In this document: positions 45,214 through 56,019 of the stretch, in pieces
Position numbering within the stretch: position 1 is the stretch's first letter
How the letters are laid out: the number at the start of each line of letters is the position of its first letter
NCBI RefSeq assembly: GCF_028502605.1
Contig: NC_079233.1
Span: 124,001-188,000 of the forward strand
Reading direction: 5' to 3'
Length of the DNA: 64,000 bases
From: Trichoderma breve
Lineage: Eukaryota; Ascomycota; Sordariomycetes; Hypocreales; Hypocreaceae
Notes under the pieces: generated by a model
Database searches by the model: none
Told to the model about the DNA's origin: nothing
The model's input: only the letters and a program-made list of their open reading frames with translations
Translations under genes and position numbers: made by a program

Positions 45214-46140
45214 CTAGATCTTTTGAGGCCAATCTAATATTTCCGTCCCTATACGATGTTGGTGATCCTCCTGTAACAAGTGATATCCTTTTCCAACAAA
45301 GATGCCTTTGGCATTGCGCAATGTATTCAGGTACCATTGAGCTTTCTCTGCTCTGATAACCCACCCAGGATCAGCCCAAAATAGTAGAGTTGGAATGTCT
45401 GCTTGCAGAAGCCAATCATGAGATTTTGTGAGTCTTCCATTCACATCTACCGGCACTCCTTCAATTAGGACTTCATTAGGCCACCTATACAGTGGCTCGC
45501 GATCAGATGGTTTTAAGTATGGTCTTAAATAGTAATCCATTTCTGCATCAGATAAAGATCGGGCGATTCCATCAACCAATACTTTGTTGATAAATGCATT
45601 CTCCCCAATCAAGAGTTTTTTTCCTGTCTGTTCCACTCTAAAGGACCGAAAAGCTTGTTGGATGTCCCTTTGGGATGCGTCCTCCCATGTTGGAAATGGC
45701 CTCACAAACTCGAAAAAGACGAGTCCCGCAATTCGATGTTTATTGTTGAAAGCCCAATCAAAACCTAAAGCAGAGCCCCAGTCATGTATTACTAGGATAA
45801 CTTTGCCAGTAGGGACGACTTTCTCTAAAAATTGATCCAAGTATTCTGCGTGCTCGTGAAAGCGATATGAAATGTTCGGCTTTGATGACGAACCCATACC
45901 GATTAAATCGGGAGCAATACATCGAGCTTTGGGCATAACATGAGGAATGATATTGCGCCAGACGTACGACGAGGTTGGGTTGCCATGAATGAAGATATGT
46001 GTTAAACCGATATCATCGTTTAAAGGACTGCCAATGTCGATATATGCTATTTTGCCATTCAAGACATCGATGACATGGAGATCGAAGGGGAATTCGCTGG
46101 AAATATTAGGTTCGGGTTCTGCTGGAGTAATTAGCGTCAT
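45214..46140 (-). CDS. Haloalkane dehalogenase-like alpha/beta hydrolase (DhaA/LinB group)
   Basis: Single exon of 308 residues, the same length as bacterial haloalkane dehalogenases. The catalytic set of subfamily HLD-II is visible: HGNPTSSYVWRN with Asn54 (halide binding), VIHDWGSALGFDWA with nucleophile Asp120 and halide-binding Trp121, FFEFVRPFPTWED with catalytic acid Glu144, and GYHLLQEDHQ with base His287. The cap and C-terminal segments (RPYLKPSDREPLYRWPNE, LLFWADPG) also look like the Rhodococcus-type enzyme. The reaction would be hydrolysis of a carbon-halogen bond to an alcohol and halide. Lack of introns and bacterial-like sequence suggest horizontal origin (inference). Neighbours are an SDR, a regulator and an NmrA-like gene. 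Confidence 0.85.
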   Translation of the reverse strand: MTLITPAEPEPNISSEFPFDLHVIDVLNGKIAYIDIGSPLNDDIGLTHIFIHGNPTSSYVWRNIIPHVMPKARCIAPDLIGMGSSSKPNISYRFHEHAEYLDQFLEKVVPTGKVILVIHDWGSALGFDWAFNNKHRIAGLVFFEFVRPFPTWEDASQRDIQQAFRSFRVEQTGKKLLIGENAFINKVLVDGIARSLSDAEMDYYLRPYLKPSDREPLYRWPNEVLIEGVPVDVNGRLTKSHDWLLQADIPTLLFWADPGWVIRAEKAQWYLNTLRNAKGIFVGKGYHLLQEDHQHRIGTEILDWPQKI

Positions 46141-47271
46141 GGTTCTATGCGCAGATTGCTGATAGCGTTTTCTTCATGTTCATGATGTTGAGAGCGACCT
46201 CAGCACTAGAAAATTGGTGCCAAGGTAGACATGTTTTATATCTAGTACGTTTTAACAGTTATCAGCTTGCAGCAACAGAACAATACATAGCATTAGCTTG
46301 TCGGTGGACTAATAGCTAGATTCCCTGCCAAAAGAAAAGATTAAACCTAAGCTAAATATCCGCTTATGCGATTCAAGTAAAGCGTGGCGACAAGAATAGT
46401 GTAATGTATCCAAATTTGGGCAACAGAGTCAACTAGCTTGCATACAAATTTGCCACTCTACTTATCTCGCTGAGGTGTGTATTCACCGTTTACGACTACC
46501 ATGAGAGTGCACTTAGAAGCTATCCGGTCGCGAGTACTACTATCCGTCGGAGTAATTTGTGTCCCCGACATGGCTAAGTCTCACTCTCGAATACTTAGTA
46601 TCATGCCTATATTTACAGTTAGAGCTGGTCTGGAAATTCTATTTCGACCCCCCCCCCCCCCTAATCTGCAAGACAAGAAACACCATTTGCCTTATCAGGT
46701 TACTTTTTTTGTAGAAGTTATGCCAATCATCAGCTTACTACTCCGTATACCCTAATAATTTTCTTATTAGCTCAATAAACTGGGTACTTTCTAAAAGACG
46801 TGATATTCATATTAAACAGTCTCGTAAGAAGTCAAGCCTGTATTAATCTCAGCAGAGCACTGTTTCTCTTTGGGTTGTGGCATGGTCCATGAATGACATT
46901 CATGACGAGATTCATAATCACGTCTTTCTAATCGAGATGCTTTGCAATTCCACAAACCGCTAGTAGAATGCCAGTAACAGTTACTACTTGGTTTGTAAAG
47001 TAATTGTATAATACAGAAAATGAGGCTAAAAAAGGACCACTGCCTGCTATAGGTAATACGCCTAGATTCCGGCACAGGAGGCTTTGTAATTACGAGGTTT
47101 AATAGATCTGAATCGATGTACTTCGATACAGGAACTATGGTTATCATGTTCTAAGCAGGCAAACGCAAATGAATAAGCTCTGCTATATAAGGAGCACATA
47201 GTCACCCTCTTCTGGATTATCCCACATTTCACATCCACAAGTCATCATAGCAACATCTCAATTTCTTCAAC
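46141..47271. other. Intergenic between divergent dehalogenase and SDR genes
   Basis: About 1.1 kb holding two promoters, reading outward, plus a poly-C tract at 46648-46661. A minus-strand open frame at 47147-46812 (111 codons) has no domain, signal peptide or membrane segment I can defend and is not called. Confidence 0.45.
46648..46661. repeat. Poly-C tract
   Basis: Fourteen consecutive cytosines. Homopolymers this long are prone to length change and to sequencing error. Confidence 0.9.
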
Positions 47272-48259
47272 ATGGCGGTACAAGGTCCTCTCGCAAACAA
47301 GATTGCAATAATCACAGGTTCAGGGAAAGAGAATGGAATTGGGGCTGCCATCGCTCTCACCTTAGCTCGTGCCGGAGCCCGTGTCACGATCAACCATGTG
47401 TCCGACTCGTCTGCGGCAAGGGCTGTCGAGGTTGTCTCTACTATTGAGGCTGCTGCAGGCAAAGGAAGCGTGATTTCGATACAGGCAGACGTTTCCACTG
47501 CTGAAGGGACCAAAAAGATTGTCGAAGGCACTTTGAGTGGATTCAAGGTCGACCACATTGACATTATTGGTAAGAATCCTCCTCGTTTGTTGTAATCAAA
47601 TGTCCTTGTCTTGGAAACAACATCCACAGTTACTTGACTATGATCAAATGCTAATTCTGTTATTGTTCAAAGTAAACAATGCTGCCATAGCAACATACTC
47701 GCCGACGCTTCAAACCCCTCCAGAAGACATTTTCAGAGTGTTTGGAGTAGTAGTGGTCGGACCGGTCCTCCTTCTGCAAGCAGCATACCCACATATGCCT
47801 CACGGGGGCCGTGTCATCAACATCGGAAGCGTCTCCTCTAAGATGGGATTTTACCAGTTGCCGATTTATGCCGCTGCTAAAGCAGCCATGGATCAGCTAA
47901 CTTGGAGTCTATCGCGGGAGGTGAGTTTGCGCTCTATTCACGAAACGCCGAACGATATATAAGGAATCGGTTGTTGGAGTCGGCAAATAGAAGAAAGCTT
48001 GCTAATATGCTGATAGATTGGTCGTGACGGCAAAAACATCACCATCAACACTATAGCACCAGGGCCAGTGGATACAGATTCGGTACCTGCTGGGGATCCT
48101 CAGTCGCAAGCTATGAAGAAGTGGCTTATTTCTCTCACAAGAGCTGAAGATAGAGTTGGAACAGTGAGTGACATCGCCGATGCGGTTCTACTTCTAGCAG
48201 ACGAGAAGAGTCGTTGGATTACAGGCCAGTACATTTCCGCTAGCGGCGGCATTGTGTAA
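47272..48259 (+). CDS. Short-chain dehydrogenase/reductase (SDR)
   Basis: Three exons (47272-47569, 47673-47920, 48017-48259) give 262 residues, the classical SDR length. The cofactor motif is TGSGKENGIG (15-24), and the structural NNAA is at 101-104, restored across intron 1. The active site is Ser152, Tyr165 and Lys169 in IGSVSSKMGFYQLPIYAAAK. The end NTIAPGPVDTDSV and ITGQYISASGGIV is typical of beta-ketoacyl-reductase-like and versicolorin-reductase-like SDRs. NADP(H) preference is suggested by the group but not proven. It is divergent from the dehalogenase, so oxidation of the alcohol made by that enzyme is an attractive but unproven role. Confidence 0.9.
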
Positions 48260-48588
48260 AACACTGTTCATAGTAGCAGAAGACAGAAGCTTCATCATGC
48301 TGGTCTGGCAAATCCTGTTTCTCAGCAAACAGCAGTGGTATGAGGGGCCTCGCAAATAAGGAATACGCAAAGTCACTTGTTGTGACATTTTATTACACAT
48401 CACAGACATTGAGCTTTTGATGCGAACCCCACCAACTCTCCCAAGCTGCGGACTATTTCCTATGCAGCTAGTTGTAATCTATCCACCTCTGATAACATAT
48501 GTTTAACATGTAGTCTAATATTGTTTGTGTAATAATCTAGATGTGTCCGCTTGAATTAATTTATGTTACGAGAATCCAGGACCAGCTT

Positions 48589-50473
48589 TCAGACAACAGA
48601 TGCCATCATTGCTTCTTTAGATTGTAAAATGGACAGATATATGCCTATATGAACACTATTAGCGATTCCCGGGGACTTTTGTTGTGCTTGAACTTACCTG
48701 CTACCCGCCATCTTGACTGTAGGTGCTGGAGTAGCCATTTGTATATTGCTATTCTTTCCTTAATTTCTTCGTTTGGCTTGCCCTGACCCATCTCAATCGT
48801 CGTCAATGCCCCTTGATAAACTATTTGCATGAGAAACACGGGAAATTCTTCATCTAAGCATCGCCCTTCTTCCTCGTCGGTTCGGAGACAGAATGCCATG
48901 CGTGCCAGGTTTTCCAAGACACGTTCCGACTCTGCAAACAGGTGCTTGTAAGCGTCTTCAGTTGAACTGATGCGCACGCGCCGCCAATGAGCATCTTGAA
49001 GTAACAATATGGCACTAAACACAAGTCAGTGATTATCATGGACTTCTCCGTCAACATGACGCACCAATAAGAAACCGCAGTTTGACAGCAGGTTGCAAGA
49101 TCATGAGCATCAAACTCCGACTTGGTTACAGATATCAATGCCCAAATTGTGCGCCGTAGTTGTGCAGTATCTTTTGCAATGTCGACGGTGTCTTTTGGGT
49201 CACCAGGTGGCGGAAGAGATGACAAGAACTTGAGAGCCTGATTTACTAAATAGGTTGCTTGGGCTAGTCGTGTAAACACGCCCATTTTAAGATTGAAAGC
49301 AGCAGATATCCTGAGGTTATCCTGAGGCTTTGCAGTCTGACAAGAAGTAGGCTTTATCAGCGGTGTCATCCATTGTTGGTCATAGAAGAGCGGTCCTCAC
49401 CGCATTCAGAAATGTCCAGTCATCCACTGGAAGATAATCATCGTACTCTGGATCTTTTGTTGTCAGGCCCCTCAGTGGGTTACCAAGGTTCAGGAATCTG
49501 TAACCCGGGTTAGCCGATCATCTCACAGAGAGAGTGAAGAAGATTCACTCTTAAAAAAAATAGATTAAGATGCATACCGATCTAATATGAGAATCCCCCA
49601 CCAAACTCTCCTCATCTCTTCTACTTCCATCCAAGGTCTTCCCGCGTTATTCTCTCCTGTCAAGTCCACAAGCAGCTTATCTAAGCCGAGTGCAATGCCA
49701 TACCTGGCACAGGCTCCAACAGTCAAATAGGCAGCAGGATAGATGGCGTGTCCGATCTCATAGACAGCAATCAAGATTGCCGATTGCAAAATACAGATGG
49801 ACATGATTCCAGCGGCTTCTACTTCGCAGTAGAATTGTTTTGTTGCCTTGTATAGTGCTGTTCTTCCATCTCGCTCATCTTGGGTGGTTGGTGTGCAGTA
49901 CAACTTCATGCATAGCGAGAGCAGGATGCCTTCAGTCCGCCGGGGAGACAGTGGATTGAGGGCAATGTTGAAGAAATTCTTGCGAAAGATGACGGGGGTC
50001 CATATAACAACTTGTGAGAAGAATGTAGCAGATATATCGCGAATTTGCTCGAATTCTCCTGTAAGGGCAGCAACATGGCTAGGAATGGTGATGTTGATGC
50101 GCGGGATCTCTAAATGTGCTTCGCGGAAAAGAGTGGGTGCAATAAACTGAATGGCTGTAGCCGTAGCGAATGACTGGATTGCGCTCGATGTAGCACCTGA
50201 GATTTCCAACGGCGATTGTTGCTCCCAATCACTCGAACGGTCGCTATCAGCTACTTTGTTTACCAATAGATCGTGTCTTGCTGGTATACCGCCTTCGGTC
50301 GTTCCATCTCCCTCTGGTAGAACAACATACTTCTGGGCTCGGCGTTTAGGATAGCGACAGTCCACTCCCCTGCGGATGCAAAGCTGACATGTCGGTAGAG
50401 ATTTGTCGCAGCGTCTCTTGCTGTGACGGCACGAGAAGCAGGAAATGCGAGCTACCGACTGCTGATGTTCCAT
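48589..50473 (-). CDS. Zn(II)2Cys6 transcription factor
   Basis: Five exons on the minus strand (50473-49578, 49497-49401, 49336-49065, 49014-48698, 48644-48589) give 545 residues. The zinc cluster has cysteines at 12, 15, 22, 29, 32 and 39 with canonical spacing. The middle region contains ILLSLCMKLYCTP, ACARYGIALGLDK and MRRVWWGILILDRFLNLGNPLRG, a fungal-specific transcription-factor domain, the last segment being completed across intron 1. The last exon is short and follows a good GTAAGT donor. Reading through instead would add 18 residues to a stop at 48645. The start is the Met 11 residues before the first Cys. It is flanked by an SDR and an NmrA-like gene, which it may control. Confidence 0.87.
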
Positions 50474-51020
50474 TTTTGCAACGAAGAACATTCGATTCAA
50501 AGGCCAACACGCTGCGGTGTATTGCGGTAGTTGCGGTGATTTATCAGCTGTCGACCGCCAGTCACCGATACTACCGCCGAAAATCCGACACGAGTCGGGT
50601 ATTGCTGAGACTAGACCAAGACGTTTACTCATCACTGACCCACACTGCATCAACACAACCGCAATGTTTCTACTTTGAAGGATTGGAATCAAGGGTTTCG
50701 ATCCTTGGTAAACGAAGGCGGGATGGCATATAACGGATCATTCCGTGTGCGTATTGGGATAGTAAGGATAGTAATCATAGAGTTAGAAGCATGTAAATCC
50801 GCGATGCTTCATCAGCAGCGGCCCTTTCGTCATTCGCATACGCAACACTGATTCATGTCTGTCCAAAACTGCCTGATGTAACAGACTTTGCAACAATATA
50901 TAAAGCCATGAGTTATCTTGAGTTTTCAGTCACTTCTCAGCAAGCAACAAGAGACTCAACACTCACTAAATAAACCCTCAATTTACGTACGAAAGACCAT
51001 CGTCACAAATCAGCACAAAC
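50474..51020. other. Divergent promoter, regulator / NmrA-like gene
   Basis: About 550 bases between two divergent starts, so both genes may be controlled from here. The regulator's reading frame stays open upstream to an in-frame Met at 50692, which I consider 5' leader. No other gene is seen. Confidence 0.5.
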
Positions 51021-52058
51021 ATGGCTGCTATTAGAAAGGTTGCGGTGCTGGGTGTAAGTTCATCTACTTTAAAAATACATTCATCTACGCAACTCCTCAG
51101 TCGTGCTAATGATCAGTTCATAGGGATCCGGAAACCTTGGTCCCCATGTCGTCAACGGGCTTTTGGATGCCGGATTTGAAGTCACAGTTATTACTCGGCT
51201 CGAGTCGCAAGCGACCTTTACCGATAGGGTTACTGTCAAAAGAATTGATATAACTTCGAAAGAAGCGGTCGAAAGTGTTCTCCAAGGGCATGATGCTCTT
51301 GTTTCTACAATCTCACCCGGAGCAGTAGGCGACCAGAAGACAATCATCGATGCTGCTGTCGCCGCCAAGGTCCGACGATTTATGCCATCCGAGTTTGGTG
51401 TCGATACGCGGCGTACCGAAGAAAGGAGTCTCGGCTGGATCTTGGCTAACAAAATCAGCGTAACCGATTATCTTTCCGAGGTTGTCAAGAAAAACCCTTG
51501 GTTCAGCTGGACAGGATTGGCAGTTGGGCTGTTCTTTGACTGGGTAAGATCTCACTTACCCGTTAATCCGTGTAGCGCATATTCATCTTACAAATAAAAC
51601 AGGGCATCAAAACTCAGTTTCTACTCGGAATCAATGCCAAAGACAAGACTGGGACAATTGTCGACTCTGGCAATAAGCCATACGCAGCGACACATGTCTC
51701 ATTTATCGGCGAAGCTGTTGCTGCTGTCTTGAAGAAACCTGAAGAGACTGCAAACAAGTATCTGTCTATATTCTCCTTCGCCATCACACAAAACGAGGTT
51801 TTGAAGATTTTCGAAGAAGAGACTGGTTCCAAGTTCCAGGTTACCAAGCTGAAAGGCAGCGACTTGATCAAAGCGGCAACTGACAGTGTGGCGAAAGGTG
51901 ACTACGCCAACTCTGTGGTCCCTTTTGTCCAGTATACATTCCTGGCAGACGACTCTCAAGACCCAGTCAACATTGGAAAGAATGATGCCGACTTATTAGG
52001 AATCAAGGATAACCTGGGTCTACGAGAGAGTATCAAGAAGGAGCTCAGTGAGATTTAA
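51021..52058 (+). CDS. NmrA-like / isoflavone-reductase-like NAD(P)-binding protein
   Basis: Three exons (51021-51053, 51124-51543, 51603-52058), all phase 0, give 302 residues. The dinucleotide-binding motif VAVLGGSGNLGPHVV is formed across intron 1. It is followed by VTVITRLES, HDALVSTISPGAVGDQKTIIDAAVAAKVRRFMPSEFGVD and the LAVGLFFDWGI segment typical of NmrA/isoflavone-reductase-like (atypical SDR) proteins. These are either NADPH-dependent reductases of aromatic or phenylpropanoid-like compounds or redox-sensing regulators. The catalytic lysine of reductases is plausibly the Lys in WILANKISVTDYL. It is divergent from the adjacent regulator, so reductase function within a small pathway is favoured. 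Confidence 0.87.
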
Positions 52059-52536
52059 TAGTTTACCACGGTAACTGCTGCTGAAGATATCTCACGGTTT
52101 TACCGGAAGATGATATATCGGATGTCGCATTTAGAACTATTGGATCAATAAATAAACAGTCTTAGCGTCTTCAATCCACTATCCACTGTGAATAATTCGT
52201 TTTCCAGCCTATGGAACATCTCTCTGCCATATCATCTTTCTAGCATCAAATTTGCTGTTCAATCATCATCTGGTGGCTTACCCTGGAATTCTGTAAGATA
52301 CACTATTTGTTTACTGATTTGAGCGAGCTGCAAGATGAAACAACTTGTTCTTCATTGAGAGGTCGACGAATCGAGTGGGTTTCTCAAATGAGCAGGGGCT
52401 CTCAACTCAGGCATTACGGAGTACTCAGATTATACTCAGTGGATACCCATGTTAAAGCAGTGTCAGCTCAGGTATTTGAATGAGAAGAAAAGTTCAAAAA
52501 TTATAGAATTGGTATTATATCAATGTTTTATGCATA
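52059..52536. other. Intergenic between convergent genes
   Basis: About 480 bases between the 3' ends of the NmrA-like gene and the next regulator. No gene or repeat recognised. Confidence 0.5.
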
Positions 52537-54213
52537 TTAGAACCTATTATTGGTAATATTCCAGAAGAAGTCGGCGCTCAAAAGTTGATCCATATCGTTA
52601 TATTGGAGGCCAAAGAATTGGTCCGAAAAATTATTCATGCCAGCTGTATCATCCAGTACAGGGCAATTGTCTGTGGCATCTCCAACGGGGCTCATTGGGC
52701 GACTCTTCAATATCTCACTCAAGGCCGAAGCAAACATCTCTTTGCCTCTTTGGTGTAGTAAGACGAGCGAGCGGGCCGTCCTCAACGCTTCCTGTGTTGC
52801 CTCGGTGTTGTAAACTGCGCATACGTCTTGAAGGCATTGCATTGCGTCTCGTAGCTGAGAGATTGACGAAACTGTATCTATAGCAAGCAACACACACACA
52901 ATCTGAAAAGGCACATAGGTCATCTGATGCCAAGGAGAGCGAGCGGTTAATATTGCTTGGACAGCTCGAATCCCGTTTGATGTCAGCGTGAGCACCTGCT
53001 GGAGCACAGAATCCGTCAGCGCAACGTCCATTGACCGCAGTCGGCGACAGAGACAGAGCGCCAAGTTGCACTGAGCAAGAACTGACGGCGGGCTAGAATG
53101 CATGCGGCCGAGCACTACTTGAAGCGCATATTCCAGCTCAAATGCCGTGGGTTTTCGTTGCGGGTCGAGCTCTATTGAGAATGGAAGCAATTCTATGAGC
53201 TCGCTGGTAAAGTCTCCCTCTCGCACTAAGGGGACTGTCGTGATTGTATCAGGTAGAGCAACGCGGGTGAGCCCCATGTCAAACGACATCCATATGTTGA
53301 GATGCTGGGCAATAGACACTATCCTCTTCCTTAGCTCTAGGCTGATATCTTGGTGAGGGGCTAGATCTATGGCTTCCTCTGGGGCTTCTATATTGAGACC
53401 AGCAGCATCTATCATGTGCATCACCGTACAGCTTGCCATCCAAGCAGCGTAATGTGTGTCCGCAATCCTGAGATAGATAACGCGGAGCAGCCATGCCGTA
53501 ATGATATCAGCGGACGGGGCGGTTGACAAGGTCTTCTCAAGCAAGACTCTTGCCAACTCTACCAACGCGACCTCGGCCGTGTCAGCATCTACCTGCGAGA
53601 ACAAGCATCCCAGGGCAGCGATGCCACATAGCACAGCATCTTCCACATGAGTAGCATTGCGGGTGGCCCATCTTTGCTGGATGCGCTGAAGGACTTGCTC
53701 GCGATCGATGAATCCATAAACCGGGTCAACTTTTAGAAGATACACGACTGCTAGTTCTTGTAGCCTCTTTTGGGATACCACGTCCGTAATCGATTGGACG
53801 GCCGGGGTATGTGAAGTCCGCCGTGATCCAAGAAAGGCGTTCCAGGCAAAGCTGTGCATCCGAGGGTTTCTTTTGGGATCTAGCCGTAAAGCCATGCTCC
53901 TGACAAATGCCGGACATGAATTCGCCTCCACCGAGCGAGCCTGGGCGTGCGAACTCGCCGTCGATGATGCGACATCGTCAAGGGAAGACTTCAGACTTGG
54001 CAGCGCTGGAGCTTGTGCCGACGCCGGCGCCGGATCTCCGGTCGGGCCCGGGTTACGATCCGGCTCTCTTCTTCTCCTAGCCACCTGGTAATTGCAATGA
54101 TACTCGAATCGAACGCATGTCCCACACGGATGAGCGCCGTCACACCTCCGCTTGAGCTCGCGACACGTCTGGCATGCGAGCTTTGATCGTTTGCGCCCTT
54201 CCAGTCGAGTCAT
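52537..54213 (-). CDS. Zn(II)2Cys6 transcription factor
   Basis: Single exon of 558 residues from the chosen Met. The cluster has cysteines at 14, 17, 24, 30, 33 and 40, and the basic segment RRRREPDRN follows. The linker is rich in Ala/Pro/Ser. The regulatory domain includes VLCGIAALGCLFSQVDAD, HYAAWMASCTVMHMIDAAGLNIEAPE and RKRIVSIAQHLNIWMSFDMGLTRVALPD, matching fungal-specific regulators. The frame stays open upstream to a Met at 54348, but that stretch is Lys-rich, encoded over a poly-A run, and is probably leader. The lack of introns is unusual among the regulators here. It is divergent from the MFS gene at 54721 over 507 bases, the classical regulator/transporter arrangement. Confidence 0.87.
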   Translation of the reverse strand: MTRLEGRKRSKLACQTCRELKRRCDGAHPCGTCVRFEYHCNYQVARRRREPDRNPGPTGDPAPASAQAPALPSLKSSLDDVASSTASSHAQARSVEANSCPAFVRSMALRLDPKRNPRMHSFAWNAFLGSRRTSHTPAVQSITDVVSQKRLQELAVVYLLKVDPVYGFIDREQVLQRIQQRWATRNATHVEDAVLCGIAALGCLFSQVDADTAEVALVELARVLLEKTLSTAPSADIITAWLLRVIYLRIADTHYAAWMASCTVMHMIDAAGLNIEAPEEAIDLAPHQDISLELRKRIVSIAQHLNIWMSFDMGLTRVALPDTITTVPLVREGDFTSELIELLPFSIELDPQRKPTAFELEYALQVVLGRMHSSPPSVLAQCNLALCLCRRLRSMDVALTDSVLQQVLTLTSNGIRAVQAILTARSPWHQMTYVPFQIVCVLLAIDTVSSISQLRDAMQCLQDVCAVYNTEATQEALRTARSLVLLHQRGKEMFASALSEILKSRPMSPVGDATDNCPVLDDTAGMNNFSDQFFGLQYNDMDQLLSADFFWNITNNRF

Positions 54214-54720
54214 GACGCCAAAATATACGGCTTCAGCCGAGCGAAGAATCAAGTCACAGAAATTATGTAAAGTGAACAATTTTTTTTTTTTCTTCATTCC
54301 CTTTTTCCTAGATGTAATCAACAGCTTGATGGATTGGCCAAGAGACACCGAATGAAGTTACTTTTGCGAGATCCGGGCTGACATACGGGGACTTTACTAA
54401 AACAAGAAATAGCGCTGGCGGGAATAACGGTAGCTAACGGGTATCACGCATAAAGCGGGTAGAGGATATCATCGGAGGCGGAGATCAGCTTTGGGCAGTT
54501 GATAACAAGGCGGTATGGAGGAAATTTTCATTGCTTTGAATGCAATGAAAAACTTGAATTCATTCTGCCGTCTTTCGGGCTAGGAAGAACCTGAAAACTG
54601 GCTCGACTTCATACGTGTGCGTTTGCAGTATGCCTACAACAAGTCGTCCATACTAGTCCAAGGGAGCTTATACACAGCAGTTGATAAGAGCACAACCACA
54701 AGGCTCAGTCATATCGAATA
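54214..54720. promoter_or_regulatory. Shared divergent promoter, regulator / MFS transporter
   Basis: Half a kilobase between divergent starts. It contains a poly-A/T run near 54283-54293 on the regulator side and several CGG/CCG triplets. No inverted zinc-cluster site could be named with confidence. Shared control of both genes is inferred from the arrangement. Confidence 0.5.
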
Positions 54721-56019
54721 ATGGGGTTCGAAAAGGAAGCAGAAGAAATTGATGGGAATGTTTCATGCGAGACAGATCAGACAGTTCTGGGTAGCCAAGA
54801 GCTCGAAGATAAGCCCAGTGATCCTCCCGATGGCGGCTTCACGGCGTGGATGCACGTCCTGCTCATGCACATCATCTTCTTCAACACCTGGGGCGTAGCA
54901 AACGGCTATGGCGTCTTTCAAGAATATTATACCCAGACTCTCGGCAAATCTCAGTCTTCCATCTCTTGGATAGGCAGTGTCCAGGTCTTCTTCCTCTTTT
55001 CCATTGGCGCTTTCTCCGGGCGTCTGACCGATGCTGGCCATTTTCGAATCACATTCGCGTGCGGGGTGTTCCTCCAGCTCTTGGGCATCTTCATGACATC
55101 GCTTTGCACGGCTTACTGGCAGATATTCCTAGCGCAATCTGTTTGCCTCGGTATCGGCAACGGCTTGACCTTTTGCCCAGCCATAGCCGTTCTCTCCCAG
55201 TACTTTAAGAAATATCGAGCCTTTGCCGTCGGCGTGTCTGCTGCTGGCGCCGCTGTGGGCGGGCTCGTGTACCCTGTGTTAATTAACCAGCTCATTTTCC
55301 ACGACAACTTTGGGTTTCCTTGGACTCTTAGAATTATGGGCTTCATCATGCTCGCGACTTATATCCCTTGCTTGATCTGGTTCAAGCCTCGTCTCCCACC
55401 ACGGAAAACGGGAGGATGGACAGACAAAACTGCCTTCAGCGACGTGCCATTCCTATTCTTCTCTTTGAGCATGTTTCTAAACTTTTGGGGTCTCTACTTC
55501 GCATTCTTCTATCTCGGAACCTACGCTCGAGACAAGATCGAGATCAAGGAACCAATCAACTTACTCATGGTACTCAATGGTGTTGGTATCATTGGGCGTG
55601 TTCTGCCAACAATTGCGGCCGATAAATGGGTCGGAATACTCAATATGCTGATTCCAATGAGTTTCGCTGCCAGCTTACTAGTATTTTGCTGGGCGGCAGT
55701 ATCGTCGGCCGTTGGACTGTATGCCTTTGCCATTGTATATGGACTGATTGCTGCAGCATTGCAGGCACTCTTCCCAGCTGTCGCCACAACCATGACTCCC
55801 GATCCCAGCAAGACCGGAACGCGTGTCGGAATGATTCTTGGGTTTGTTAGTTTCTCAACTCTAACGGGTCCTGCGATTTGCGGCGCCATAATAGAAAGAC
55901 AAGGGGGGAGCTATTTAGGGGCGCAAATGTTTGCTGCTTCGTGCATTCTGCTTGGGGCCTTGATGGCTTTGGCGGCAAGGATTGCCAAAACTGGGCCCAA
56001 GTTTATGGCAAAGGTGTAG
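54721..56019 (+). CDS. MFS transporter, monocarboxylate-porter type
   Basis: Single exon of 432 residues. The entry motif PPDGGFTAWMHVL followed by FFNTWGVANGYGVFQEYY is the hallmark of fungal monocarboxylate-porter-like MFS proteins. Later segments are SISWIGSVQVFFLFSIGAFSGRLTD, GIGNGLTFCPAIAVLSQYF, RAFAVGVSAAGAAVGGLVYPV and the final half with GVGIIGRVLPTIAAD. About 12 helices are expected. Despite the family name, fungal members carry varied substrates, including riboflavin, amino-acid or secondary-metabolite compounds, and many are uncharacterised. It is probably controlled by the divergent regulator at 52.5-54.2 kb. There is no adjacent enzyme gene to indicate the substrate. Confidence 0.9.
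   Translation: MGFEKEAEEIDGNVSCETDQTVLGSQELEDKPSDPPDGGFTAWMHVLLMHIIFFNTWGVANGYGVFQEYYTQTLGKSQSSISWIGSVQVFFLFSIGAFSGRLTDAGHFRITFACGVFLQLLGIFMTSLCTAYWQIFLAQSVCLGIGNGLTFCPAIAVLSQYFKKYRAFAVGVSAAGAAVGGLVYPVLINQLIFHDNFGFPWTLRIMGFIMLATYIPCLIWFKPRLPPRKTGGWTDKTAFSDVPFLFFSLSMFLNFWGLYFAFFYLGTYARDKIEIKEPINLLMVLNGVGIIGRVLPTIAADKWVGILNMLIPMSFAASLLVFCWAAVSSAVGLYAFAIVYGLIAAALQALFPAVATTMTPDPSKTGTRVGMILGFVSFSTLTGPAICGAIIERQGGSYLGAQMFAASCILLGALMALAARIAKTGPKFMAKV

Noticed and set aside
46812..47147. 111-codon minus-strand frame in the dehalogenase/SDR intergenic region
   Set aside because: No recognisable domain or splice-supported extension. It lies where two promoters are expected.
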